NCBI RefSeq assembly: GCF_000175935.2
Contig: NC_014841.1
Location: 62,001-126,000 of the forward strand
Direction: 5' to 3'
DNA length: 64,000 nt
Source of the DNA: Pantoea sp. At-9b
GTDB lineage: Bacteria > Pseudomonadota > Gammaproteobacteria > Enterobacterales > Enterobacteriaceae
In this document: positions 1 to 8,541 of the stretch, piece after piece
How positions within the stretch are numbered: position 1 is the first letter of the stretch
Layout: the number at the start of each line of letters is the position of its first letter
Notes under the pieces: model-generated
Seen by the model: only the letters and a program-made list of their open reading frames with translations
What the model was told of the DNA's origin: nothing
The model's database searches: none
Position numbers and translations under genes: made by a program

Positions 1-2
1 CG

Positions 3-83
3 GCGGTGATTGTGCAAAAAGCGCGGCAATTCAGTGCGCAGCAGCAGGTCATTGTAGAAAAAATCACCCCCGTCCCGGTCTGA
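3..83 (+). CDS. C-terminal end of an upstream gene (partial)
   Basis: An open frame enters from the left edge and ends at TGA 81-83, giving 26 residues that end in VIVEKITPVPV. It sits 17 bases before the next gene on the same strand, so it is probably co-transcribed with it. Genes next to MSMEG_0569-type flavoproteins often encode the small MSMEG_0570-type protein of nitrilase (Nit1C) clusters. The tail here (alternating beta-strand-like residues) would fit, but 26 residues cannot prove it. Confidence 0.5.
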   Translation, partial: AVIVQKARQFSAQQQVIVEKITPVPV

Positions 84-100
84 TAACCAGCGAGAATACG

Positions 101-1366
101 ATGAACAACAATCATTATCCTGTCGTCATTATTGGCGGCGGGCAGGCTGGTCTCGCCATGAGCTGGAGCCTGACGCAAAAAAATATCCGCCATATGGTGC
201 TGGAACGTCACCGCCTGGCCTGGGCGTGGCGTGAGCAGCGCTGGGACAATTTTTGTCTGGTGACACCCAACTGGCAATGCAAACTCCCCGGTTTTCCCTA
301 TGACGGAGACGATCCGCACGGCTTTATGCTGCGTGATGAGATTGTCGATTATGTCGAACGTTATGCACGCAGCTTTGACGCACCATTGCGTGAAGGGGTT
401 AACGTACTGCGGGTGGTAAAAACCGACAGCGGTTTCCTGCTCCACACCTCGGCTGGCGAATTTACCGCCGATCAGGTGGTGATTGCTGTGGGTAACTACC
501 ATCGTCCACGCTTTCCGCCCATTGCCGGAGAACTGCCCGCGCATATCACGCAGGTACACTCCGCCAACTATAAATCGGCACAGCAACTGCCGGCAGGGGA
601 GGTGCTGGTGGTCGGTTCAGCGCAATCTGGTGCGCAAATTGCCGAAGACCTGCATCTGGCCGGTCGCCGCGTTCATTTGTGTGTCGGGAGTGCACCGCGC
701 GTGGCACGTTTTTATCGCGGGCGAGATGTGGTGGACTGGCTGGATGATATGGGGCATTACCGCCTGACGGTGGATGATCATCCACTCGGCGAAGATGCGC
801 GACGCAAGACCAACCACTATGTCACCGGACGTGACGGGGGACGCGATATCGACTTGCGCGCCTTCGCCTTACAGGGCATGCAACTGTATGGCCGTTTGTT
901 GGGTTACCGTGACGGCATGTTACTGACCGCCGATGATCTGCAAAAGAATCTCGACGGTGCGGATGCGACCGCGCAAAAAATTAAAGACAGCATTGATGTC
1001 TGGATTGCGGAGCAGGGCATTGAGGCACCGGAAGAAGCGCGTTATCAGCCCGTGTGGCAACCCGCATCTGCCGCCACCCGCATCGATCTGAACCCCATCT
1101 CCGCCATTATCTGGGCAGTCGGATTTCACACCGATTTCAGTTGGATCGAAGCACCGGCGTTTAATGAAAGCGGCTATCCCCGGCATAGCCGTGGGGTGTC
1201 GGTCCAGCCGGGTCTCTATTTCCTCGGCCTGCCGTGGTTGTGGACGTGGGGCTCTGGCCGCTTTGAGGGCGTAGGGGAGGATGCGGCCTGGCTGGCAGAA
1301 TCCATTGTCCGGCACTCGCTGCGAGCAACCCCTGCGGAGGGCGTTTATGTCCACGATCAGCGTTAA
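101..1366 (+). CDS. FAD/NADPH-dependent oxidoreductase, MSMEG_0569 family
   Basis: A 421-residue class B flavoprotein monooxygenase-like protein. The N-terminal FAD-binding GGGQAG motif lies at residues 12-17. A second Rossmann motif, GSAQSGAQ, near residue 172 should bind NADPH, and the late FMO-type segment AVGFHTDF follows. The stretch TQRWD-like (here EQRWDNFCLVTPNWQCKLPG) is characteristic of the MSMEG_0569 flavoproteins encoded in Nit1C nitrilase clusters; that family assignment is from memory. The reaction is unknown. It shares an operon with the downstream acyl-CoA synthetase, whose start lies 20 bases inside this gene. The ribosome-binding site is weak (GCGAGAA), which suggests translation coupled to the upstream gene. 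Confidence 0.8.
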   Translation: MNNNHYPVVIIGGGQAGLAMSWSLTQKNIRHMVLERHRLAWAWREQRWDNFCLVTPNWQCKLPGFPYDGDDPHGFMLRDEIVDYVERYARSFDAPLREGVNVLRVVKTDSGFLLHTSAGEFTADQVVIAVGNYHRPRFPPIAGELPAHITQVHSANYKSAQQLPAGEVLVVGSAQSGAQIAEDLHLAGRRVHLCVGSAPRVARFYRGRDVVDWLDDMGHYRLTVDDHPLGEDARRKTNHYVTGRDGGRDIDLRAFALQGMQLYGRLLGYRDGMLLTADDLQKNLDGADATAQKIKDSIDVWIAEQGIEAPEEARYQPVWQPASAATRIDLNPISAIIWAVGFHTDFSWIEAPAFNESGYPRHSRGVSVQPGLYFLGLPWLWTWGSGRFEGVGEDAAWLAESIVRHSLRATPAEGVYVHDQR

Positions 1367-3017
1367 TGACACGACTTTCTGGCAGCAGGAAGCACAGCGC
1401 CTTCACTGGCAACGGGACTTCAGCGCCGTGGTTGAGGACATTGACGGCGGTCCGCGCTGCCGCTGGTTCCCTGCGGGTCGCACCAATCTGAGCTATAACG
1501 CCGTGGATCGTCATTTGGCCCAGAAAGGCGATCGCTGTGCGATTATCCAGCGTGACTTCCGCGGAGAGACGCACCGACTCAGCTACCGTGAATTGTGGCA
1601 GCAGGTGAATGCGCTCAGTCACCTGATGATCAGCTGGGGCATTCGCCAGGGGGATCGGGTGATGATTGCGCTGCCGATGACGCCGATGGCAGCGGTTGCC
1701 ATGCTGGCCTGTGCCCGATTAGGGGCGGTGCATGTGGTGGTCTATTCGGGCGTGACCAGCGAGGCGCTGGCGCAGCGTGTCGTTGCCTGCCAACCCTCGT
1801 TGCTGCTGCACAGTAGCGAGGTGCGTGGTCGTCAGGCGCTACCGGCGATCCCGGCCTCCAGCCCGACCCTGCGTGTGGCGGATATTCACTCTCCGGACTT
1901 CTCTCAGGCCCTGGCACAGCATAATGGCTGCGTAGTGCCTTGTGTCTGGCTGGAAGCATCCCAGCCTTCACATTTATTGTTTACCTCCGGCACCACCGGG
2001 GCACCGAAAGGGATTGTGCGGGATACTGGCGGTTACGCGGTGGCTTTGCTGGCCAGTTTCCGACATCTGTTCGATGTTCAGGATGATGAAATCTTCTTTA
2101 CCACGGCGGACGTGGGTTGGGTCACGGGTCACAGCTACGGTATTTACGCACCGTTACTGGCGGGGATCACCACGGTGATGTGCGAGGCCGGTACGGTAAA
2201 TACACCAGGAGAACGTTGGTGGCAGATGGTCGAGGAGCTGGGGATCACCCGCATGCTGACCATCGCTGGTGCGATTCGCCTCGCGCGACAGCAGGGAAAA
2301 CCCCGTGCCAGTCTGGCCACGCTGCGTGCTCTTTATCTTGCTGGCGAACCGCTGGATCATGCGACCCACGCCTGGGTGAGCCGTGGAATGGGTGTTGCGT
2401 GTGAAAATCACTACTGGCAGACCGAATCCGGCTGGCCGCTGCTGGCGGGAACGGACAGCGGTTTAGCACCGGTATTTACTCGCGCGGTGGATATTGTTGA
2501 TCCCACCAGTGGTGAATTTTGTGCACCCGGCCAGGCGGGAATGCTGGTGGTGAAGGGCACGCTTGGGCCGGGAGGAATGTCGACGCTCTGGCAGGACGAT
2601 ACCCAACACGATCAACGTTACTGGCTGCGCCAGGGTGAGCAGTGGCTTTACGCCACACATGATTGTGCGGTGCGGCTGAACGATAAAATCATTATTCAGG
2701 GACGGATGGATGATGTGATCAACATCGGCGGTAAACGTCTGGCAACCGCCGAGGTGGAGCATGCACTGACAGGTATCGCGGGCATTATTGAAGTGGTAGC
2801 AACCCGCACGCCCCATCATCTGCTGGGTGAAATGGTGGCCTTGTTTGTTGTCACTGAGGGGTTAAGTGAGCAGCAAGAAGGGGTGCTGAAGAAGCAGATA
2901 CGCGAGCGGTTGGTGAGTCGGTGTGGCCGGTTTGCCTTGCCAAGGAAAATTCATTTCCGGCGTTCATTACCGAAGACCTTTTCGGGAAAGTATCTACGCC
3001 GGATGTTGTCAGCCTGA
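1347..3017 (+). CDS. AMP-dependent acyl-CoA synthetase (PrpE/Acs-like)
   Basis: A 556-residue member of the ANL adenylating family, probably activating a short carboxylic acid to its CoA ester. The P-loop-like motif TSGTTGAPKG is near residue 212, and the HYWQTE core motif near 353. The C-terminal catalytic lysine lies in PKTFSGKYLRR near 547. The segments ADVGWVTGHSYGIYAPL and GIVRDTGG resemble propionyl/acetyl-CoA synthetases. The ATG at 1347 is chosen because GGAGG sits 6 bases before it; an in-frame upstream codon at 1281 lies deep inside the flavoprotein gene and lacks a site. It is shorter than typical Acs or PrpE (about 630-650), mainly at the N-terminus. The natural acid is unknown. 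Confidence 0.85.
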   Translation: MSTISVNDTTFWQQEAQRLHWQRDFSAVVEDIDGGPRCRWFPAGRTNLSYNAVDRHLAQKGDRCAIIQRDFRGETHRLSYRELWQQVNALSHLMISWGIRQGDRVMIALPMTPMAAVAMLACARLGAVHVVVYSGVTSEALAQRVVACQPSLLLHSSEVRGRQALPAIPASSPTLRVADIHSPDFSQALAQHNGCVVPCVWLEASQPSHLLFTSGTTGAPKGIVRDTGGYAVALLASFRHLFDVQDDEIFFTTADVGWVTGHSYGIYAPLLAGITTVMCEAGTVNTPGERWWQMVEELGITRMLTIAGAIRLARQQGKPRASLATLRALYLAGEPLDHATHAWVSRGMGVACENHYWQTESGWPLLAGTDSGLAPVFTRAVDIVDPTSGEFCAPGQAGMLVVKGTLGPGGMSTLWQDDTQHDQRYWLRQGEQWLYATHDCAVRLNDKIIIQGRMDDVINIGGKRLATAEVEHALTGIAGIIEVVATRTPHHLLGEMVALFVVTEGLSEQQEGVLKKQIRERLVSRCGRFALPRKIHFRRSLPKTFSGKYLRRMLSA

Positions 3018-3024
3018 AGTACCG

Positions 3025-3057
3025 GGATGCGATATTGTGCCTGACAATATCGCATCC
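3025..3057. terminator. 14-bp perfect hairpin between convergent genes
   Basis: GGATGCGATATTGT and its exact reverse complement are separated by a 5-base loop. It lies 7 bases after the synthetase stop and 22 bases before the stop of the convergent gene. No T-run follows on either strand, so it may be a bidirectional but non-classical terminator or an RNA-stabilising stem. Confidence 0.55.
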
Positions 3058-3079
3058 TGCCTGATGCCGGACACCGTGG

Positions 3080-3526
3080 TTATGCGAGGTTGAGGGGTTT
3101 GGGCTGGTAGCGTTGCGCCCAGTTATCCACCACGTCGATCTCTTCACCGACCGCGCCAAACACAATCACCGTCGCCTTGCGACCATGTGATTCAATCACA
3201 CTCAGGAGTTCGGCGTTGGGGAACGTGACCAGATAGACAGCATCCAGCAGGATATGTTCTTTCCTCAGTGTCTGGCTGGAGAACAGGCCGATTTTCACGC
3301 CGGACGAGACCAATTGCTTTTTGTTACGCAACGCGCGGTAAATTTGCCCGTCAAACACCTGGCTGAAGAAATCCTCACACGAGGGTGAAGATTTGTTCGG
3401 CACACAAATCCTGACGTTACGTCCGGACTGGCTGGCATGATTGATGGCAAATTCAACAACATTGTTGTATTGCGACACCAATTCATTTTGGGGTTTAACA
3501 AGGATGAATCTTTCTTTCAACGGCAT
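3080..3526 (-). CDS. Hypothetical protein, 148 aa
   Basis: I do not recognise this protein. It has no signal peptide or membrane segment. The pattern of hydrophobic beta-strands (RFILVKP, NVRICVPN, VKIGLFSS, AVYLVTFP, ATVIVFGAV) alternating with polar stretches suggests a compact alpha/beta cytosolic fold. It begins MPLKERF at 3526, with AGGAA about 14 bases upstream, so the start is not firmly set. It is convergent with the acyl-CoA synthetase and is followed by the shared hairpin. A terminator-like hairpin just upstream separates it from the small ORF beyond. Confidence 0.65.
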   Translation of the reverse strand: MPLKERFILVKPQNELVSQYNNVVEFAINHASQSGRNVRICVPNKSSPSCEDFFSQVFDGQIYRALRNKKQLVSSGVKIGLFSSQTLRKEHILLDAVYLVTFPNAELLSVIESHGRKATVIVFGAVGEEIDVVDNWAQRYQPKPLNLA

Positions 3527-3549
3527 AATTTAAATTAAAGTTCCTGAGC

Positions 3550-3580
3550 AAAAAAACGAAACACCGATGTTTTATCGGTG
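3550..3580 (-). terminator. Rho-independent terminator, minus strand
   Basis: The stem CACCGAT/ATCGGTG (3562-3580, loop of 5) is followed on the minus strand by a T-rich run (complement of 3550-3561). It overlaps the stop of the small minus-strand ORF at 3572, which fits ending that transcript before the 148-aa gene. Confidence 0.6.
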
Positions 3581-3763
3581 CGGTTTTAGTAAGCGCATCA
3601 TCTCATCAGGAAGATAACGACACAGATCATGGAGCGAACTGCCTTCAGGGCGACCAGCATATTTTCCTTTCTGCTGCTGTTCTGATTTTGGGACATCGCC
3701 TTGGGCAGTCAGTTGGAGGAATCCATTACCTTGATAATAGCCTGGGCTATGATTTCGCGCCAT
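3572..3763 (-). CDS. Small hypothetical ORF, 63 aa
   Basis: The protein begins MARNHSPGYYQGNGF and is polar and basic, with no membrane segment. No good ribosome-binding site precedes the ATG. Its start lies inside a 34-aa ORF in another frame, so it could be translationally coupled, or the two may be halves of one frameshifted gene of about 95 residues. It ends inside a minus-strand terminator hairpin, which supports it being the last gene of a transcript. Function unknown; it may be a remnant. Confidence 0.3.
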   Translation of the reverse strand: MARNHSPGYYQGNGFLQLTAQGDVPKSEQQQKGKYAGRPEGSSLHDLCRYLPDEMMRLLKPHR

Positions 3764-3851
3764 GAAAGGGCACAGGTTGTGAAGTCAGCAGGTGCAGGCA
3801 GGGCACCAGTGGTTTATTAAACGGTGCCATGTCGAAAAATTGATCAGTCAT
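3747..3851 (-). CDS. Candidate 34-aa ORF overlapping the 63-aa ORF
   Basis: The reading frame starts ATG 3851 (MTDQFFDMAPF) and stops at 3747, overlapping the next small ORF by 17 bases in a different frame. The site upstream (GAGAG) is weak. Either it is a leader or coupled small gene, or together with the 63-aa frame it is a single gene broken by a frameshift near 3750-3765. Function unknown. Confidence 0.2.
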   Translation of the reverse strand: MTDQFFDMAPFNKPLVPCLHLLTSQPVPFHGAKS

Positions 3852-3937
3852 CACTCTCATCATTCCATTCTTTTTCCCACTTAACGCAAATCTCCCCGGC
3901 GGATTTATTTATTTCCGAAGTATGCTTTTGTTCGCAA

Positions 3938-3974
3938 AACGGTCATTCACACATAAACGGTCATAGTCGGTCAT
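3938..3974. repeat. Three GGTCAT elements, candidate operator upstream of DeoR gene
   Basis: AACGGTCAT occurs at 3938-3946 and again at 3956-3964, and GTCGGTCAT follows at 3966-3974. The spacings are 18 and 10 bases. They lie in the roughly 350-base gene-free stretch before the DeoR-type regulator at 4208. DeoR proteins usually bind direct repeats, so this is a plausible operator for the sugar operon; that link is inference. The rest of 3852-4207 is AT-rich with no other gene visible. Confidence 0.4.
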
Positions 3975-4207
3975 GGTAGTTTCATTTTAAAACTATTTCC
4001 CTACGTTGCGATTTGTTGTGCGTTTTTCTTAAAGTCGCTGTTATTTGTGATGAAGGTCGCGTTAATAAATGAATATAGATTCTCGTTTCATTTTTTTCTC
4101 GATAAAAGTCACTTTTTTAGCGGCGGTAAAATCGCTGCCTGACACTTTTGCCTGGTGCACATTTTGCGCCGGTCGAATCCACTAACTTAATGGCATCGGA
4201 GGTCGTC

Positions 4208-5047
4208 ATGTTACCGATTGAGCGTCACCGTCAGATCATGGAAGAATTAAATTTACATGGTCGGGTATTGGTTGCAGAACTGGTTAAACTTTGTCGGGTT
4301 TCTCAGGAAACCATACGCAGGGATTTATCTCAGTTAGAGAAGAAAGGATTATTACAACGCAGTCACGGCGGTGCGGTGATGGCGCAGAAACACCAGGGGA
4401 ATTTGGCAGGAAAAAATAATAAACCGAACGAATATGAATCCACCTTTCGCCTGCGGATGAATGAAAACACCCAGGCCAAAACATTAATCGCCAAAAGGGC
4501 GCTCGATTTTATTACGCCGGGCGATTGTATATTACTGGATAGCAGCACCACCTGTTGGTTTTTGGCACGGCAGTTGCCAGATATCGAGCTAACGGTGCTG
4601 ACAAACTCACTGCGCATCGTGCAGACGCTGGCCGCCAAAGGCCATATCCGCACCATCTGTCTGGGAGGAGAGTATTCCGATCATAATGAAGATTTTAATG
4701 GCATTGTTGCTGAGCAGCCGCTGAAAGATTATTTAATCAACAAAATATTTTTCTCCTGTAGCAGTTTGGGTAACGACGGATATTTGCGTGCAGCCAATGA
4801 AAATAATGCACATTTAAAACAACAAATGTTAATGGCATCAGAAAGGAAATATCTGCTGATCGATGCAGGGAAATTCCTTCGTCCTTCTTTTGCCCGAATT
4901 TGCCACTACCGTGAAGTGGATTTTTTAATAACCGATAGTCTGAAAGATAAAGAATTACAACAGGAGCTGGCCTGGAACGGCGTCAATATTATCGATTGTT
5001 CACAACGCCAGAATGTCATGCAATTAATGAACTCTCAGGATATTTAA
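4208..5047 (+). CDS. DeoR-family transcriptional regulator of the sugar ABC operon
   Basis: A 279-residue DeoR-type repressor. The N-terminal winged helix-turn-helix (MLPIERHRQIMEEL, then VSQETIRRDLSQLEKKG, residues about 1-57) is followed by the sugar-phosphate isomerase-like sensor domain (DCILLDSSTTCWFLARQL, LTVLTNSL, LIDAGKF). ATG 4208 is preferred over the upstream 4148 because GGAGG lies 5 bases before it and the family starts at this residue. It ends 4 bases before the sugar-binding-protein gene, so it is the first gene of the same operon and probably controls its own transcription. Effector unknown; a phosphorylated sugar made by the operon enzymes is likely. Confidence 0.88.
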   Translation: MLPIERHRQIMEELNLHGRVLVAELVKLCRVSQETIRRDLSQLEKKGLLQRSHGGAVMAQKHQGNLAGKNNKPNEYESTFRLRMNENTQAKTLIAKRALDFITPGDCILLDSSTTCWFLARQLPDIELTVLTNSLRIVQTLAAKGHIRTICLGGEYSDHNEDFNGIVAEQPLKDYLINKIFFSCSSLGNDGYLRAANENNAHLKQQMLMASERKYLLIDAGKFLRPSFARICHYREVDFLITDSLKDKELQQELAWNGVNIIDCSQRQNVMQLMNSQDI

Positions 5048-5051
5048 CCCT

Positions 5052-6035
5052 ATGAAAAAAACATTTATCGCCTGTTCCCTACTGGCGCTGTTTGCTGCCA
5101 CCTCCGTCCATGCTGCTGACAAACTGCGGATGGGGATTGTGGTTAAAGTGGGCGGCATTCCCTGGTTCAACGCGATGGAAGCCGGTATTAAGAGCGAAGC
5201 GGCCAAAGAGGGAATTGATGCCTGGATGGTTGGCCCTACCTCGGCCGATCCGGCATTGCAGGTCAGGGCGATTGAAGACCTGATTGCGCAGAAAGTTGAC
5301 ATCATTGGCGTGGTGCCAAATGACCCGAAAGTGCTGGAACCCGTCCTGAAACGCGCCCGCGACGCGGGTATCCGCGTGCTGGTACATGAATCGCCGGATC
5401 AGAAGTACGCCAACTGGGACTTTGAGTTGGTGGATGCCAAAACTCACGGCGAAAACCATATGAAAGCGCTGGCCGCGTGTATGCACGGCGAGGGCAAATA
5501 TGTCGCTTATATGGGCGGTTTGACAGTGCCGCTGCATAACGCTTGGGTGGATTCCGCCGTCGCGTATCAAAAAGCCCATTTCCCGAAAATGCAGATGGTT
5601 GGCGACAAGTTTGGCGTCGGCGAATCGCTGGATGATTCCATCCGTACCACGAATGAAGTGATGTCCAAATACCCGGATCTGAAAGGCATTATCGCCTTCG
5701 GTTCGCAGGGGCCAATTGGTGCCGGACGCGCGGTGATGGCGCGTAACAAAATTGACCAGGTCTGTGTGATTGGTGCCTTTAGCCCGGGACAGGGTCAGAT
5801 GCTGGTTAACCGTGGCGCAATTAAAGGCGGTTACATCTGGAATCCGATGACGGCGGGTGAAGTCTTCGTGCGCCTTGCGGGCATGATGCAGAAAAACCAA
5901 CCGATTACCGACGGCATGACCATCGAAGGTCTGGGTAAGGTGAAGGTCGATGAGCAGACCCACACCATTCTCGGCAACAACACCGAAAGCCTGGACAAAA
6001 CCAACCTGCCAAAACTGGTCAAACTGGGGCTGTAA
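5052..6035 (+). CDS. Periplasmic sugar-binding protein of ABC transporter (LsrB/RbsB type), copy 1
   Basis: A 327-residue precursor with a clear signal peptide (MKKTFIACSLLALFAATSVHAA) and a Peripla_BP_4-type fold. It delivers a sugar or sugar derivative to the permeases encoded just downstream. Landmarks are VKVGGIPWFNAMEAG, DLIAQKVDIIGVVPNDP and GGYIWNPMTAGEVF. It is closely similar along its whole length to the protein at 12193, roughly two thirds identical by eye, so the operon carries two paralogous binding proteins. The next gene starts 1 base after its stop. The exact ligand cannot be read from the sequence. Confidence 0.9.
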   Translation: MKKTFIACSLLALFAATSVHAADKLRMGIVVKVGGIPWFNAMEAGIKSEAAKEGIDAWMVGPTSADPALQVRAIEDLIAQKVDIIGVVPNDPKVLEPVLKRARDAGIRVLVHESPDQKYANWDFELVDAKTHGENHMKALAACMHGEGKYVAYMGGLTVPLHNAWVDSAVAYQKAHFPKMQMVGDKFGVGESLDDSIRTTNEVMSKYPDLKGIIAFGSQGPIGAGRAVMARNKIDQVCVIGAFSPGQGQMLVNRGAIKGGYIWNPMTAGEVFVRLAGMMQKNQPITDGMTIEGLGKVKVDEQTHTILGNNTESLDKTNLPKLVKLGL

Positions 6036-6036
6036 T

Positions 6037-7545
6037 ATGCAACTGATCGAACCACAGACGCTGATTGCCCTCGAGAGCCTGTCGAAAACGTTCGGCGGCA
6101 ACCGGGCATTAAGTGATATCTCACTGTCGTTGATGGCTGGGGAAGTGCATTGCCTTGCTGGTACTAACGGCTGTGGTAAGAGCACCCTGATTAAAGTGAT
6201 CTCCGGGGTGCATGCCCCGGATGCAGGTAGCAAAATCACCCTCGGCGATAGTGGTGAGCCTTTTACGCGTCTGACGCCCAAGCAGGCGCGCGATTTTGGC
6301 GTGCAGGTGATTTATCAGGATCTGTCACTGTTCCCCAATCTTAGCGTGGCTGAGAACATCGCGTTTGAGCATAACCTCGGCAGCTTGCTTGGCTGGTACA
6401 GCAAGAAAAAACTGCGGGCCAGCGCCGGGAAGATCATCACCGAGCTGAAGTTTGACCTGAATCTCGACGCCAAAGTCGCTGAACTGTCGATCGCCCAACG
6501 CCAGCAAGTCGCGATTTGCCGTGCGCTGGTCGCTGACGCCCGCCTGGTGATTATGGACGAGCCGACAGCGTCACTCACCCGTACCGAGGTGAATCAGCTG
6601 CTACGCACCGTGCGTTATCTGAAAGAGAAGAACATCTGCGTGGTGTTTGTCAGCCATCGTCTGGATGAGGTGCTGGAGATCTCCGATCGCGTCACGGTGA
6701 TCCGTGATGGTCGCAAAATGGGCACCTGGCCTGCCAGCGAAATGGACGGCCATCGTCTGACGGAACTGATGACCGGGCTGAAACTCGATTATCACCTGAA
6801 AGCCCCAACCCTGAATCCGCATCGCAAGTTGCTGGAGGTCGAGAATCTCAGCCGCAAGGATCAGTACCACGATGTCAGTTTTTCACTGCATGAAGGCGAA
6901 GTGCTGGGATTGTGCGGCCTGCTGGGGTCCGGTCGCACCGAGCTGGCGTTGTCGCTGTTCGGCATGACCAAACCGGACAGTGGCAAAATCTGGCTCGATA
7001 GCAAGCCGGTACGTTTCCGCAGTCATGAAGATGCCATCAAATCTGGCATTGGTTATGTGTCGGAAGACCGTTTGACGCTGGGCCTGGTGCAGCAGCAATC
7101 GGTGGCCGACAACATGGTGCTGTCTATTCTCGACCAACTGCGCAATCGCTTCCACATCATCGATGAATACCGCAAAAACAAGCTGATCCACGACTGGATT
7201 CAGCAGTTGGGGGTGCGCGTCGCTGACCCGGAACACGCCATCTCCACGCTCTCGGGCGGCAACCAGCAAAAAATCGTGCTGGCGAAATGGGTACTGACGC
7301 AGCCCAAAATCCTGATCCTCGATTCTCCCACCGTGGGCGTCGACGTGGGCGCTAAAGCCAGTATTTACACCCTGATCCACCAGCTGGCGAAAGAGGGGCT
7401 GGCGATCATCCTGATTTCCGATGAGGTGCCTGAGGTGTACTACAACTGCGACCGCATTTTGCATTTCCGGGATGGCACCGTGCATGCCGAGTATCAGCCA
7501 CAACAGGTGGCGCAGCAGCAACTGGCGGAGGTGATCAATGCCTGA
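6037..7545 (+). CDS. Sugar ABC transporter ATP-binding protein (RbsA/LsrA type)
   Basis: A 502-residue protein with two fused ABC ATPase domains, as in RbsA, AraG and LsrA. The N-terminal domain has Walker A GTNGCGKST, signature-like LSIAQRQQV and Walker B LVIMDEPTAS. The C-terminal half has the degenerate GLLGSGRTE in place of Walker A, a full signature LSGGNQQK, and ILDSPTVGVD, a pattern typical of this subfamily. ATG 6037 is chosen because it is 1 base after the preceding stop; the longer frame begins inside the binding-protein gene. It energises the two permeases that follow, with the next start overlapping by 8 bases. Confidence 0.93.
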   Translation: MQLIEPQTLIALESLSKTFGGNRALSDISLSLMAGEVHCLAGTNGCGKSTLIKVISGVHAPDAGSKITLGDSGEPFTRLTPKQARDFGVQVIYQDLSLFPNLSVAENIAFEHNLGSLLGWYSKKKLRASAGKIITELKFDLNLDAKVAELSIAQRQQVAICRALVADARLVIMDEPTASLTRTEVNQLLRTVRYLKEKNICVVFVSHRLDEVLEISDRVTVIRDGRKMGTWPASEMDGHRLTELMTGLKLDYHLKAPTLNPHRKLLEVENLSRKDQYHDVSFSLHEGEVLGLCGLLGSGRTELALSLFGMTKPDSGKIWLDSKPVRFRSHEDAIKSGIGYVSEDRLTLGLVQQQSVADNMVLSILDQLRNRFHIIDEYRKNKLIHDWIQQLGVRVADPEHAISTLSGGNQQKIVLAKWVLTQPKILILDSPTVGVDVGAKASIYTLIHQLAKEGLAIILISDEVPEVYYNCDRILHFRDGTVHAEYQPQQVAQQQLAEVINA

Positions 7546-8527
7546 CTTATCGTTTTTCAAACCCCAGTCGAGTCAGGGCTGGCTGGCCTGGGTGCTGGTG
7601 TTCTTCTTCGTGGTGTTCTCCTGCGCCAGCGATCAGTTTCTGACGTTGCAGAACCTGCTCGACCTGACAGAAACCTATGCCGTCACCGGCATCTTTGCCC
7701 TCGGCTTGTTTGTGGTGCTGGTCACCGGTGGGATCGACATCTCCTTTGCGGCGGTGGCCTCGGTGGTGCAGTACGTCATCGCCACGCTGTTTGTGCAGTT
7801 TGGTTTCGACAACGCGCCGCTCAGCATCCTGCTGGCGATTGCCTGCGGCACATTGTTCGGGGTGATCAATGCGGTGCTGATCTACTGGCTGCGCATTGTC
7901 TCGATCATCATCACCATCAGCATGCAGTCACTGCTGTTCGGCATGCTGATGTGGATCACCGAGGGGCGCAGCCTCTACAACCTGCCGGAATGGTGGGTGA
8001 CGCTGCACAACATCCTGCCGTTCAGCGTCCACGGGCAGACGTACCAGATTGGGCTGCCGCTGAGCATCATGCTGGTGATTGCCGCCATCACCTGGCTGCT
8101 GCTGAACAAAACCCATCTGGGCCGCCAGCTGTATGCCACGGGGGGCGATCAGGAGTCGGCCCGGCGTATCGGTATTCGCGTTGGACTGATCCATATCCTC
8201 GCCTACGGCTGGCTGGGCGCGCTGGCGGCAGTAGGTGGGCTGGTACAGGTCTACCGCGTCGGTGAAGTGGTGCCAAATGCGTTGGTCGGTGGCGAGCTGG
8301 ATGTACTGGCGGCCACGGTGCTGGGTGGTGCCAGCCTGATGGGGGGCAAAGGCACCGTTACCGGCACGCTGATGGGGGTCTTTCTGATCGCCATCCTGAA
8401 AAACGGCCTCAACCTGGTCGGTGTTTCGAGCTACTTCATGAACATCGTGATCGGCGTGGTGATTATGGTTGCCATTACCGTCACCCACTACAAAAAGCGC
8501 AAAGAAACCGACGTCAGCTTCGTCTGA
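7538..8527 (+). CDS. Sugar ABC transporter permease 1 (LsrC/RbsC type)
   Basis: A 329-residue inner-membrane protein made almost entirely of hydrophobic helices. It contains the conserved permease segment GGELDVLAATVLGGASLMGGKGTVTG (in parts: LAATVLGGASL, GGKGTVTGTLMG), which contacts the ATPase in the BPD_transp_2 family. An early GLFVVLVTGGIDISFAA helix is also typical. It overlaps the ATPase gene by 8 bases and precedes a second, distinct permease, so the channel is probably a heterodimer as in Lsr and Ytf systems. Confidence 0.92.
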   Translation: MPDLSFFKPQSSQGWLAWVLVFFFVVFSCASDQFLTLQNLLDLTETYAVTGIFALGLFVVLVTGGIDISFAAVASVVQYVIATLFVQFGFDNAPLSILLAIACGTLFGVINAVLIYWLRIVSIIITISMQSLLFGMLMWITEGRSLYNLPEWWVTLHNILPFSVHGQTYQIGLPLSIMLVIAAITWLLLNKTHLGRQLYATGGDQESARRIGIRVGLIHILAYGWLGALAAVGGLVQVYRVGEVVPNALVGGELDVLAATVLGGASLMGGKGTVTGTLMGVFLIAILKNGLNLVGVSSYFMNIVIGVVIMVAITVTHYKKRKETDVSFV

Positions 8528-8541
8528 TCGGAGAGAGTGTG

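Noticed and set aside
5079..6281. A 400-aa minus-strand open frame across the first binding-protein gene
   Set aside because: It is antisense to a strongly supported binding-protein and ATPase gene and has no coding features, so it is a codon-bias shadow.
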